Positions 43,936 through 52,438 of a stretch of 64,000 nucleotides of DNA are shown here, in pieces. A program made the position numbers and the translations under genes. The notes beneath the pieces were generated by a model, which saw only the letters and a program-made list of their open reading frames with translations, did not search any database and had not been told where the DNA came from. The first letter of the stretch is position 1. The number at the start of each line of letters is the position of its first letter. The DNA is from Roseovarius sp. ZX-A-9 (lineage in GTDB: Bacteria; Pseudomonadota; Alphaproteobacteria; Rhodobacterales; Rhodobacteraceae): contig NZ_JAPWHW010000021.1 in assembly GCF_028369135.1 (NCBI RefSeq), positions 1 through 64,000 of the forward strand. The letters are read 5' to 3'.

Positions 43936-44094
43936 CCGATAGCAGCGTCACGGTTGAGCTCGAAATGATTATGAACTGAGGTATGAGCGGAGACAAATTG
44001 CTACAAACTTCGCATTTGCCGAAAACACAGCATGGCGCGTTCTCCGCGGCGGAACAGCAAGTTTAAATTCTCGGCCCTGTTGTTCATCCAGTCA
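43936..44094 (-). pseudogene. IS6 family transposase C-terminal relic
   Basis: The minus frame from 44094 reads DWMNNRAENLNLLFRRGERA, then CFRQMRSL-stop-QF, and HTSVHNHFELNRD, which corresponds to the C-terminal end of IS6-type transposases (RAENSHxPFRRRERAM..RF..M). An internal stop and many changes show decay; the catalytic part is missing. It opens the insertion-sequence scrapyard after the CoA operon. Confidence 0.65.
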
Positions 44095-44147
44095 CCCGGA
44101 ACAGTAATTCGTATCATTGACTGAACTGGATTTCAGGAGGTGATGCG

Positions 44148-44282
44148 ATGGTTGGGCGGTCGGCAGATGTGGTGGTGCTTAGCAACGAGGAGCGCCGTCT
44201 TCTAGAAGGTCGGGCTCGTCGGCACAAAGCTCCACGTTCATTATCGGTCTGCTGTCGGGTGATCCTGCTGTGCGCTGAGGGG
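44148..44282 (+). pseudogene. IS630 family transposase N-terminal fragment
   Basis: From ATG 44148: MVGRSADVVVLSNEERRLLE, then RARRHKAPRSL and RVILLCAEG, the N-terminal helix-turn-helix of IS630-type transposases. Homology ends at about 44282, where a resolvase fragment on the other strand begins. A GGAGG ribosome site precedes the ATG, so a short peptide could still be made. Confidence 0.65.
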
Positions 44283-44283
44283 T

Positions 44284-44575
44284 TTCCAGCGCTTCCTTCG
44301 TGCGCCGGGAGATTGCCTCGCGTTCCTGCTGCGCCACGAGGGCCATGATGCCGACGGTCAGATCATTTGCCTCGGGCATGTCCACCTCCAGGAAGCGGAC
44401 GCCACTGTCGCGCAATGTCAGCAGGAAGACGGCGTTGCGGCTCAACCGGTCGAGCTTGGCGATGACCAGCATGGCTCCGGTGAGCTTTGCCAGATGCAGG
44501 GCCTTGGCCAGTTCCGGTCGGGCATCCTTGCCGCCGCCTTCGACCTCTGTGAACCGGTCGGGTCGTGTCGCGAAG
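44284..44575 (-). pseudogene. Serine recombinase (resolvase/invertase) core fragment
   Basis: The minus frame reads FTEVEGGGKDARPELAKAL, LTGAMLVIAKLDRLSRNAVF, then SGVRFLEVDMPEANDLTVGI and QEREAISRRTKEAL, the middle of the resolvase catalytic domain with the conserved KLDRLSRN. The N-terminal nucleophile part has been cut off by the left end of the IS256-family element at 44578, and the C-terminal DNA-binding part by the IS630 fragment. Confidence 0.75.
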
Positions 44576-44577
44576 GT

Positions 44578-45935
44578 GGTGGAAATTTGAAGGTGACGTA
44601 ATCTCCGGGTGAACTGAACCCACCCAACCGGCGGCTGGAACCGCCAAGGAGATCACGCCATGACAAAGATTACAGACATCAGCATGCCCGCGCTACAGGC
44701 CAATGAAGCGGGATATGATCCGATCGAGGATCGGCTGCGAGAGAATATTCGTGCCACGATCGAAGCAGTTTTCGAAGAGGAGCTGGACGCGTTTCTGGGA
44801 CGCTGCCGGTATGACCGTGGCACCGACAAAGCCACGGGCTACCGGCATGGTCGCCGCGAACGCCAACTCATCGGCACTTTCGGCACGGAAACGGTGAGCG
44901 TTCCGCGCGCCCGTATCGAAGGCCAGGATGGGAAGATTACCGAATGGCGCTCGAAAGCGCTGCCGCGCTATCAGCGGCTGACCAAGAAGGCCGAGGCCCT
45001 GATTGCCTCAGTTTATCTGGCCGGCACCAACACACGGCGGGTGAAGCGGGCTCTGTATGGGCTGTTTCAGGGCGCTGTGAGCAAAGACGTGGTCAGCCGC
45101 GCCTGGCGCAAGGTGAAGGTCGACTGGGACGCCTGGGTCGCGCGCAGCCTGGCCGACGAAGACATCGTCCGTCTGATTTTGGACGGCACCGTCATCAAGA
45201 CGCGACTGGACAAGAAAGCCACGAACATCTCCGTGCTGGCGGCCATCGGCGTGCGCCGGGACGGGCAGAAGGTGCTGCTTTCCATTAAGAATATGGGCGG
45301 TGAAAGCAAGGCGGCCTGGGCCAAGTTTCTCGGCGATCTCGATGTGCGTGACCTTCAACGCCCTGAGCTTGTCATTGTCGACGGCGCCCCCGGTCTTGAG
45401 GGCGCGCTGGTCGCGCTCTGGGGTGAGGACTTGCCGATCCAGCGCTGTACGGTCCACAAGCACCGTAACCTTCTCGGTCACGCTCCGAAACACATGCAGG
45501 ACGAGCTGACCGAGGATTACCGCGACATGATCTATGCCGCCACTGCGGCAAAAATCGAAAAGCACCGTAACGCCTTCCTGCGCAAATGGCGCCTGAAATG
45601 CCGCGCGGTCGCTGACAGCCTGGAGGAGGCCGGGGACCGGCTGTTTACCTTCACCCGGCTGGACCCGTCGCAGTGGAAATCGGCACGGACGACAAACGCC
45701 ATAGAACGCCTGAACGAGGAATTCCGCCGTCGCATCAAGACCCAGACCGTGCTGCCCTGCGCCGAAACCGTGCCGATGCTCCTCTGGGCACTGATGGCAT
45801 CGGGCCAGATCCAGATGCGGAAAGTAGATGGTTGGGAAACCTTGGCTCAGCCCGTTGCCCCGATCAGCCTTGACCTCGCGGCCTGATCAGGCCCAAATCC
45901 CAATACTCGGAGAACGCCGCCGGAGAATTTCCACC
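44578..45935 (+). mobile_element. Complete IS256-family insertion sequence
   Basis: The element is bounded by GGTGGAAATT (44578-44587) and the inverted copy AATTTCCACC ending at 45935, and contains one intact transposase gene. The flanks do not show a matching 8-9 bp target duplication (left GCGAAGGT, right AGATTCGA), and they belong to different genes (resolvase on the left, IS3 transposase on the right). The element is intact but its neighbourhood has been rearranged. Confidence 0.8.
44660..45886 (+). CDS. IS256 family transposase
   Basis: 408 residues, the usual full length. Conserved parts include FLGRCRYDRG...GYRHGRRER (in pieces GRCRYDRG, GYRHGRRER), the first catalytic Asp in LDGTVIKTRL, the second in VIVDGAPGLEGAL, the zinc-like RCTVHKHRNLL and the final Glu region TTNAIERLNEEFRRR. 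The ATG follows AAGGAG. All three catalytic acidic residues are kept, so it should be active. Confidence 0.95.
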   Translation: MTKITDISMPALQANEAGYDPIEDRLRENIRATIEAVFEEELDAFLGRCRYDRGTDKATGYRHGRRERQLIGTFGTETVSVPRARIEGQDGKITEWRSKALPRYQRLTKKAEALIASVYLAGTNTRRVKRALYGLFQGAVSKDVVSRAWRKVKVDWDAWVARSLADEDIVRLILDGTVIKTRLDKKATNISVLAAIGVRRDGQKVLLSIKNMGGESKAAWAKFLGDLDVRDLQRPELVIVDGAPGLEGALVALWGEDLPIQRCTVHKHRNLLGHAPKHMQDELTEDYRDMIYAATAAKIEKHRNAFLRKWRLKCRAVADSLEEAGDRLFTFTRLDPSQWKSARTTNAIERLNEEFRRRIKTQTVLPCAETVPMLLWALMASGQIQMRKVDGWETLAQPVAPISLDLAA

Positions 45936-46109
45936 AGATTCGAGACACAACCACCGGTCGATGTGCGCGTCACTCCGCTGCCGGATCCGGGAACCGTTCT
46001 GAAATTGATAGGAGACTGTATCGAGGACTATAACGACAACCACCCTCACAGCGGCCTGAAATGGCACTCACCTCGTGATTTCATCAGGGCTAAAACCGAA
46101 ACCGCTTAG
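45936..46109 (+). pseudogene. IS3 family OrfB (integrase core) C-terminal fragment
   Basis: The frame reads VRVTPLPDPGTVLKLIGDCI, then EDYNDNHPHSGLKWHSPRDF, the end of the rve domain of IS3 transposases including the last conserved block. Everything upstream has been replaced by the IS256-family element. The sequence after the stop (TGTCCGGTAAAACGGGGGC) is probably the IS3 right end. Confidence 0.75.
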
Positions 46110-46256
46110 GTGTCCGGTAAAACGGGGGCTGGATCAAAACCGCCCTTTCGCTGCGCTTTGTATCGACAAGCGAGGAGCGGATTTAGTGGTCCTTATCGGC
46201 GCGCTCACTAATGACAGCTTTCAGAAATGATGCTCAACGAATGATCATATCTGGCG

Positions 46257-46748
46257 CTATCTGGTGAAAGAGATATCCGACATCATGATGGTCGGATCGC
46301 TACGATCAGTCGAGCGCAAGCGAAGGGCTTCTTCTGACACCCGCCACTCCACGTTCTGGCCAAGATTACGGCCAGTGGTAGGATCAGTCATATTGAATTT
46401 GAAGGCAACAATATCGTCCAACTGTACCCCGACAACCCGCGTGCTGCCGATACCATCTGGATTAGACCAGCGCCCTGTGATTCTTTCCATGCCGTCGAAT
46501 CCCGTCAAAGTGCCAGATATCGTCAACCGCCGCCCTGGCACGACACACTGCCCTGACAGGGTGAGGGTTAGACCTGCACTGTCGTAGCTGTTTTTAATTT
46601 GGCAGCGCACGGTTTCCTGAGGGCTTTGCTGCGTCTCTTTGGCCCAACCAGACCCGCGCCAAGTGCCTTCCATGCCAGCAAGAGGTTCAGCCATTGCCGC
46701 AGAGGCGAGGGCAACCGCGGAAATGATAGTGATCTCAGACAGAAGCAT
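46257..46748 (-). CDS. Secreted small protein of the polyketide operon
   Basis: 163 residues: a signal peptide (MLLSEITIISAVALASAAMA) then a mature part beginning MEGTWRGSGWAKE, with alternating beta-type segments (LTLTLSGQCVVPGRRLTISG, ERITGRWSNPDGIGSTRVVG). This suggests a small beta-barrel, perhaps lipocalin-like; I do not recognise a named family. The ATG lies 14 bases inside the end of the RND gene, so the two are coupled. A periplasmic chaperone or carrier for the exported lipid is a fair guess only. Confidence 0.8.
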   Translation of the reverse strand: MLLSEITIISAVALASAAMAEPLAGMEGTWRGSGWAKETQQSPQETVRCQIKNSYDSAGLTLTLSGQCVVPGRRLTISGTLTGFDGMERITGRWSNPDGIGSTRVVGVQLDDIVAFKFNMTDPTTGRNLGQNVEWRVSEEALRLRSTDRSDPTIMMSDISFTR

Positions 46749-48897
46749 GCGCGGTCCTTTTCCAAGTCAGCAGTGCAGGCAGTAAAAGTAGATCAATCAG
46801 CAAAGCGGCCCAGAGTGTGACGATCATCATGGCCCCAAACAGACGGATCGGGGTAAAATCACTGAACAGCGTCACGGACAGGCCAAACGTCAACAAAAGC
46901 GTGGTCAAAACCATGACCTGTCCTGCCGATTTGGTTGCCGTCACGACCGCCTGCTCGGAAGTCTGGCCTGTGACTTTTGCATCTGAAAACCGGCTCAGAA
47001 AGTGAACCGTGTCATCGATGGCAACGCCAAATGAGATTGTCAGGGCAAGGACGGCGGTGGGACTGAGTTGACCCTGTGCCCAAAGATGCAGCGATGCACC
47101 AGCAATCATCAACGGCAAGACATTGGGAATGATAAGCACAGGAACTAAGCGCGCTGAGCGAAACGCAATGGCAACCAAAGCTGTTGCGCCAAGAGCTGCC
47201 ACGATCAACCCCAATGACAGTTGCTCGATAAGGCTGACGGCTTCATACCGCATGATGGTGGGCAGGCCGATGATCGTGTCTGCCCCGGCGGCAAGGGCGG
47301 TTTCGTAAACCGCGTCGAAAAGCGCCAAGGTGTCGTCGCTGCGCATTGGCTCTGGCACGGACACAAAGATACGGGATGTATCCTCACCACCGCGAAGCTG
47401 ATCCACCAATGCCTTTGGCAACGTTTCCAGTTCTTGCGGCGTTGGGGCAGTGTCCGGGTGGCCCAGCCAGCGGGCAAAATTCACTTCGGACAACACCGTT
47501 TCCGGCGCACTAACAGCCTCAAGTTCTTCGACCAAACTACGGGTGTCATTCCAACCGCCGCTCGTTTCCACGACCGTCTGAAACACACCGCCAAAATCAT
47601 CTGAAATGGCGTCATTCGTGGCCGAGGTTGCGCTGTCGACAGGCAAATTTTGGTAAAGCGGGAACCATGCTTGCGTCTGACTGAAGCCGAATGCCGCAAC
47701 ACACAAAGCAAGTATGCAGAACGCGATCATCACACGGGGCCGTGCTGCCCCAATCAGGGTTAACCGCCGCGCAAAGACTGCGCTGAATTGCGGAATCGGC
47801 CTGTCCGATAAGGGGATAATCCACCCCAGAAGCGCGAATGTTACGATGACAATACCGAAAGACAGCATCGTCCCTATTGCCCCCAGAACAGCAAATTCAA
47901 AAAGCTGTGCGTTTCCCGTCAGTGTAATACTGGCGAACGCAACAGCCGTCGTAAGCGCCGTCAATGCACATGCAGGGCCAACGGTCTCCACGGCCCCTCG
48001 CAGCGTCCCGTGTTCTTTAAGGTGCCCTGTCAGATGCACGCCGTCGGCAACGCCCAAGACCAGCAACAGGATCGGGATCACGTTGCTAAGGACTGTGATC
48101 GGATAGCCAAGCCAGACTGACAGCGCCAGAACGCCTGCCGCCCCGACCAGCGCAGGCACAACCGCCAGCAATCCCATCCGCAGGTCACGAAGTAGAGCAA
48201 ATGCCGTGAAGGTAATGATCAAGGCTCCCCAAAGGTTCAACTCAATCAGGTCGTCTTTCAATCCCGACACGATTTCCGCGCTGATGACTTTCTCACCAGT
48301 AATGTTGGCCGACAGGTCTCCGGGTAAGGCGCGGTCCAACTCGGATTGTATACCTGACATCGCAGCGGCAATCTTTGTCTGGTCAGTGTTAATCGCCACG
48401 CTGAGCAAAATCGCTGTGAGGCTATCATTCACGAACGTCGGCAAGCCTGTTTCAAGCGCCCTAAAAGACGCCAAATCATTCGCAAAAGCAGGTTCAATCG
48501 GGGTTTCGAAAAGAGGCGTGCCGGACGGTGCATCAGGAGTTGGCAGCCATCTAAGTATGAAAGGCGACGCAACAGCCGTAACTCCTTCTAAAAACTCCAT
48601 ATCCAACGACAAATCGCGCAGCGCAGTCATGTCCTCTGCGTCCAGCGTGTCTGGCGAAGTGATATGCATCAGAACAGTGCTTAGGGGCGGTGATTGTTCA
48701 GCCTCATAAGCGCGTTGAGCCTGTGACAATGGGCTGTCTGATAGAAAAACACGGTGAATATCATCATCGAACGACAGCCGTGGCAAAGTGTTGCCGATTA
48801 GGATTAACAATGCGAACAAACATAAAGTCGCGCTGCGCGGGAATTTGATGGCTGCAAGTCCGAGGCGCTCAGCCCCGAACCCGATGCCCCAAACCAA
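46735..48897 (-). CDS. RND/MMPL family exporter
   Basis: A 720-residue membrane protein with the twelve-helix RND pattern: one helix at about 24-40, a periplasmic loop of about 170 residues, five helices, then a second helix (about 390), a second large loop and five more. It has the MMPL/sterol-sensing type proton-relay segment LLVLGVADGVHLTGHL (residues D, H) and, in the second half, ISFGVAIDDTVHFLSRF. Proteins of this group export lipids and hopanoids. The start is TTG 48897, two bases after the methyltransferase stop. It likely exports the polyketide product. Confidence 0.88.
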   Translation of the reverse strand: MVWGIGFGAERLGLAAIKFPRSATLCLFALLILIGNTLPRLSFDDDIHRVFLSDSPLSQAQRAYEAEQSPPLSTVLMHITSPDTLDAEDMTALRDLSLDMEFLEGVTAVASPFILRWLPTPDAPSGTPLFETPIEPAFANDLASFRALETGLPTFVNDSLTAILLSVAINTDQTKIAAAMSGIQSELDRALPGDLSANITGEKVISAEIVSGLKDDLIELNLWGALIITFTAFALLRDLRMGLLAVVPALVGAAGVLALSVWLGYPITVLSNVIPILLLVLGVADGVHLTGHLKEHGTLRGAVETVGPACALTALTTAVAFASITLTGNAQLFEFAVLGAIGTMLSFGIVIVTFALLGWIIPLSDRPIPQFSAVFARRLTLIGAARPRVMIAFCILALCVAAFGFSQTQAWFPLYQNLPVDSATSATNDAISDDFGGVFQTVVETSGGWNDTRSLVEELEAVSAPETVLSEVNFARWLGHPDTAPTPQELETLPKALVDQLRGGEDTSRIFVSVPEPMRSDDTLALFDAVYETALAAGADTIIGLPTIMRYEAVSLIEQLSLGLIVAALGATALVAIAFRSARLVPVLIIPNVLPLMIAGASLHLWAQGQLSPTAVLALTISFGVAIDDTVHFLSRFSDAKVTGQTSEQAVVTATKSAGQVMVLTTLLLTFGLSVTLFSDFTPIRLFGAMMIVTLWAALLIDLLLLPALLTWKRTAHASV

Positions 48898-48899
48898 AG

Positions 48900-49400
48900 T
48901 TAAGCCGCCCGAAGTGGCGCAAGTGCTTTATGCTCCACTCGAATACGGACCCACAACATCGCCGCATTCAGAACAGTGAAAAACACCGCGACCCAAACAA
49001 GTCCTAAGACCATCGGTGCAACGATTATTTCGGTCACGACCAGCATGTAATTGGGATGAGAGAAATATCTAAAGGGTCCACGCACGACGAGCGGTTCCTC
49101 AAGAATGATGATGCGTGTTGTCCAGCGACTGCCCAAACTGCCCAAAATCCAGAGACGCAAGATTTGCAAGACAGCGAACAAGGCCAACCAACCAAATGCA
49201 CAAGACTCGTCATAGCCAAGGATGATTAGACAAGCGATCCAAGCGCAATGCATGCCAACCATCACTGGATAGTGTGACGCGCCAACCTCATAAGCACCCT
49301 TTCTGAGTAGGCGCGCGGTGTTCCGCTTTGCAATGACCAGCTCGCTGAACCGCTGCAGAAGGATGAAACCGAGAAAGAGCGCTGTTGCTGTTTCCATCAT
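48900..49400 (-). CDS. ICMT-type methyltransferase (BpsB-like)
   Basis: 166 residues, an integral membrane protein with about five helices and the isoprenylcysteine carboxyl methyltransferase signature GPFRYFSHPNYMLVVTEII, then a C-terminal RIRVEHKAL. In Bacillus subtilis BpsB, of this family, methylates the alkylpyrone made by the type III polyketide synthase BpsA. Here too it directly follows such a synthase; its ATG overlaps the synthase stop (ATGATG). O-methylation of an alkylpyrone or alkylresorcinol in the membrane is the most likely role. Confidence 0.85.
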   Translation of the reverse strand: MMETATALFLGFILLQRFSELVIAKRNTARLLRKGAYEVGASHYPVMVGMHCAWIACLIILGYDESCAFGWLALFAVLQILRLWILGSLGSRWTTRIIILEEPLVVRGPFRYFSHPNYMLVVTEIIVAPMVLGLVWVAVFFTVLNAAMLWVRIRVEHKALAPLRAA

Positions 49401-50461
49401 GCGGCATTCGCGCTGACATGAAACGGCAGAAAAGATGCGGTAAAGCCTGGTCCCAAGGCACAAGCCATCATTTGACCTGTTGTCCCGGCTTCAATAACAG
49501 ATTTCATTACAAACATTACTGTGGGGGCCGACATATTTCCAACCGCCCGCAATGTGTCGCGTTCCGCAACAAGTGAACCCTGATCAAGGTGTAACGCGCC
49601 CTCAATGGCATCCACGACTTTTGCGCCACCAGGATGACAGACGTAGCGGTCGATCTGAGCATGATTGAGATTTGCCGCTTTCAAAGCACCCTCGGTTGCA
49701 GCCGCAAACTCTTGGGTGACAAACGATGGGATCGAGCGGTCGAACACAACACCAAAGCCGTTTTCGTCTACGTCCCACCCCATGATGCCAAGCGTATCGG
49801 GCCACATTTTCTGATGGCCCTGACCCAATGAAACGACCTTACCAGTCGTCGGAGCAACCGAGCTAATGCACGCGGCTGCCGATCCATCGCCGAACAGAAC
49901 TGTCGCAATTATATCGGCTTTCTGAAGTCGATCCGCCCGAAAAGACACTGAACATGTCTCGATCAATACGAGTAAAACTTTTGCACTCGGCTTACCTGAC
50001 GCAATCGACTGCGCCACGGACAAACCTGATACACCCCCAGCACAGCCTAACCCGAAAAGAGGAACTCGCATGATGTCTTCTCGAAAGCCCATCTCGGAAA
50101 AAACCTGTGCATCCAGTGTCGGTGTAGCAATACCTGTCGAGCAAACGGTTACCACGCAATCAACGTCTGATCCTTCCCAGCCAGCATTTGCGAGAGCGAG
50201 TTGTGCGGCGTCAATGAACATCGCCTTTGCCCCGACAATAAAGGCGGCGTTCCGATCCGCCCAGCCGTGATCTTCGGAGAACCAATCGATCGGAACGACA
50301 GAATAGCGTTTGTCGATCCCAGCTGTTTCAAAGGTCTTCGAAAGACGACCGAACTGAGGGTATTTATCGCCAAAGATAACGGATGCACGTTCTCTAACGT
50401 CTGATTGCGATAGACAATGTGGGGGTAGTGCGGTCGAAAGGCTGTGAAGGTAAACTGTCAT
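49397..50461 (-). CDS. Type III polyketide synthase
   Basis: 354 residues of the chalcone/stilbene synthase family. The catalytic triad is visible: C140 in FGLGCAGGVSGLS, H276 in RYVCHPGGAKV and N309 in AVGNMSAPTV. The C-terminal GxGFTASFLP-like segment (ALGPGFTASFLPF) is also present. It extends fatty acyl-CoA or similar starters with malonyl-CoA to give alkylpyrones or alkylresorcinols. It is first in a four-gene operon with a methyltransferase, RND exporter and secreted protein. AAAGGT precedes ATG 50461. Confidence 0.92.
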   Translation of the reverse strand: MTVYLHSLSTALPPHCLSQSDVRERASVIFGDKYPQFGRLSKTFETAGIDKRYSVVPIDWFSEDHGWADRNAAFIVGAKAMFIDAAQLALANAGWEGSDVDCVVTVCSTGIATPTLDAQVFSEMGFREDIMRVPLFGLGCAGGVSGLSVAQSIASGKPSAKVLLVLIETCSVSFRADRLQKADIIATVLFGDGSAAACISSVAPTTGKVVSLGQGHQKMWPDTLGIMGWDVDENGFGVVFDRSIPSFVTQEFAAATEGALKAANLNHAQIDRYVCHPGGAKVVDAIEGALHLDQGSLVAERDTLRAVGNMSAPTVMFVMKSVIEAGTTGQMMACALGPGFTASFLPFHVSANAA

Positions 50462-50816
50462 TGCAGACCTTTGTTGAGGTTAGGTCTGATTTGATCGGCG
50501 TCAGCCCTGTGAAAGACATAGTATTTTTTCTGGAAATACAAAGCTTTGAAACCAGTAAAGTTCCATTGAGGATCGAAAAAGTCCTATCAGCCGATACCCA
50601 TCATCTTGATTTACACCACCAAAAATCCCGATCAGAACAGAACCAGATGTTGGAGGGTCGTGACGTTCTTCTAATAATGGACGTACGAGCTTCACACATC
50701 ATGAGTCGAATTGGGCTCGTAGCAGACCTCGGATGCGTCGCAGCATGTCGTGATATTATGAATCGTCAACGTCGGGTTGTCGATATGGGAGGGCATGGCG
50801 GATCGGAGGATCAGTC
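50462..50816. other. Promoter side of the polyketide operon
   Basis: About 350 bases with no convincing gene. The part next to the polyketide synthase start is AT-rich (TATTTTTTCTGGAAATAC near 50520), so its promoter probably lies here. Nothing else is identifiable up to the truncated recombinase gene. Confidence 0.4.
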
Positions 50817-51089
50817 ATGCAATCACCAAACTTACCCGCCATTCGAGCACTTCGCCCTGCATGGAACAAGCGGCGCATCGTCGGCCAGAAACGCCGACTG
50901 AAGCCCAAACATGTTTGGGCGATCAGGGTCCGGCTTGAGCTTGCCGAGAACCGCCGCGAACTAGCGCTCTTTAACCTGGCCATCGACAGCAAGCTGCGCG
51001 GTTGCGACTTGGTCAGAATAAAGGTTGTCGATGTCATGGCATCTGGCCTGATCAAGGAGCGGGCATCTGTCTTGCAAAGCAAAATGTAG
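50817..51089 (+). pseudogene. Tyrosine recombinase, N-terminal fragment
   Basis: From ATG 50817 (GGAGGA upstream): MQSPNLPAIRALRPAWNKRR, LKPKHVWAIRVRLELAENRR, then LRGCDLVRIKVVDVMASG and ERASVLQSKM. It is the N-terminal half of a short integrase widely found in proteobacterial islands, including its first catalytic Arg in SKLRGCDL. The usual continuation (QKPVRFEI... to the catalytic HxxR and Tyr) is missing, so it is a dead fragment left by a recombination event. Confidence 0.75.
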
Positions 51090-51173
51090 ACCGGCATGCA
51101 TGTTTGGATGCCCCGCATCTTTGGATCATGGGCAAGCAGTTTCGAACCGAAGCGCTCTTCACTCTTACTAGTA

Positions 51174-51384
51174 TCAGCAGCGGCTGGATGAGCCCGGGCT
51201 GACGGGTGCGGCGTTTCGCCAAGCGCTCAACCCCTTGCAGAACCGGCAGATCCGCTCCCCGAATCCTTGGCTATAGAAAAGAGGTATCACATCGCAGGCA
51301 TTGGCGTTTTTGCGGAACATCGCCCAAGGCCTTTGCCGTCTCGATGTCTGGCGTTACACCCTCGGCGATGGCCTTGTTCGCCAT
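51174..51384 (-). pseudogene. Zinc-ribbon small protein, frameshifted
   Basis: From ATG 51384: MANKAIAEGVTPDIETAKAL, then RQCLRCDTSF and a stop. The next frame continues YSQGFGERICRFCKGLSAWR. Joined they give two CxxC pairs (CLRC and CRFC) of a zinc ribbon, and the total of 211 bases is one more than a multiple of three, consistent with a single base gained. Its ATG overlaps the stop of the gene at 51384-51917 (TGATG). The frame break could be a sequencing error or real decay. Confidence 0.55.
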
Positions 51385-51917
51385 CACATCTGCCCCGCTA
51401 CGTGGCGGGTGCGTGAGGGCAACCGTGATTCCGGTCGTGGGAACATGCCTTCGTTTTCGGCGGCCCGGATTGATTCATCATCCCGCGCCCGTCGCCTAGC
51501 CGCCTTCGAAGTCGGCGCATTCAAGCTGGCATCAGGCGTCCCGAGCCCGGAGTAGAGATGTCGCAGATGCGCCTCGGAGACGTCGTCGGCTTTCATCACG
51601 AGACGCACCATCGGATCAGCCAGCATTTCTTCCAGGAAAAACTGGGATAACGCCTTGCCTGTCAGCTTATCTCTGGCGCGTGCATGGTCCAGGTCGGCAA
51701 GGGATACGGTCAAAGTTCGCTCAAGCCCGGGATGCGATATCCGGGAATGAAGCTTCACAAGAACGGAGGCCTTCCAGGCGGCGAGATCCTGTTGGTCCGG
51801 GGGTGAAGCCAATTCCGTTTCGATCTCGTACTCCCCTGCCGGGAGCGTCTCGGCAAAGCCTGGGACGGTGAACGGTCGGGCGAACGCCACAACTGTCTTG
51901 CTCGTCAAATCTTCCAT
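51384..51917 (-). CDS. Hypothetical alphaproteobacterial protein
   Basis: 177 residues, no membrane segment. The N-terminal part is beta-like (TVVAFARPFTVPGFAETLPA, GEYEIETELASPP), the middle alpha-helical (SLADLDHARARDKL), and the tail basic and low in complexity (PTSKAARRRARDDES). I do not know its family. GGGAGAGGA precedes the ATG, and its stop overlaps the start of the zinc-ribbon reading frame, suggesting one transcription unit. Confidence 0.65.
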   Translation of the reverse strand: MEDLTSKTVVAFARPFTVPGFAETLPAGEYEIETELASPPDQQDLAAWKASVLVKLHSRISHPGLERTLTVSLADLDHARARDKLTGKALSQFFLEEMLADPMVRLVMKADDVSEAHLRHLYSGLGTPDASLNAPTSKAARRRARDDESIRAAENEGMFPRPESRLPSRTRHVAGQM

Positions 51918-51993
51918 CGGCGTGATCCTCTCCCTTGTTGCTGTGGGTGGCCCGCGCCCCCTTTGAGGATGGGGCGCGTGGCCTGTGCACCTC

Positions 51994-52131
51994 TCAAGAT
52001 GTCTTGGATTTCACTGGCGCTTCCTTGCCGACGACCTTGGACTCATTCTCTTTGGCAGGGGTCTTCGCCGTCTCCGCAGACTTCGGCTTCATCGCGACCG
52101 CAGCCCTGGCGGTCAGGTCCTTGAAGGACAT
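51994..52131 (-). CDS. Small MSFKDL-family protein (copy 1)
   Basis: 45 residues: MSFKDLTARAAVAMKPKSAE, followed by a Lys/Ala/Thr/Pro-rich disordered tail. AAGGA stands 8 bases before the ATG. The first ten residues are nearly identical to those of the protein at 56630-56788, so the two are paralogues of an unnamed small family. A helix at residues 2-14 with an unstructured basic tail suggests a binding peptide; function unknown. The 300 bases upstream, to 52438, hold no other gene. Confidence 0.65.
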   Translation of the reverse strand: MSFKDLTARAAVAMKPKSAETAKTPAKENESKVVGKEAPVKSKTS

Positions 52132-52438
52132 GTCATTGATCCTTTGATTGGCCGACGCCCCCTCCCCGTCCATTCCGGACCGGGATGTTTGACATCGGTA
52201 GTATCTACATGGGGGTTGGCGCGCCAATTTGCGATGGCGCACCGCGAAGGAAGCCAAGTTCAGGCCAATTCATCGGACCAGTTTTCGGATTGCATCAAAG
52301 TGTTCGACCCGACTGTCTGGGTCAAAGGTACAACGGCGATAATCGCCAGCACTGACCTGTGTAAGGGCGCCGGAACCGTGCTGCGCGTACCCTTGGGAGA
52401 AACAGGAACGATTTGCGTTCCGTTAGCCAAGAAGTGGA

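Noticed and set aside
52210..52235. TTGGCGCGCCAA palindrome
   Set aside because: A 12-bp GC palindrome upstream of the small protein gene, but with a single copy and no partner site or known regulator motif it is not distinguishable from chance.
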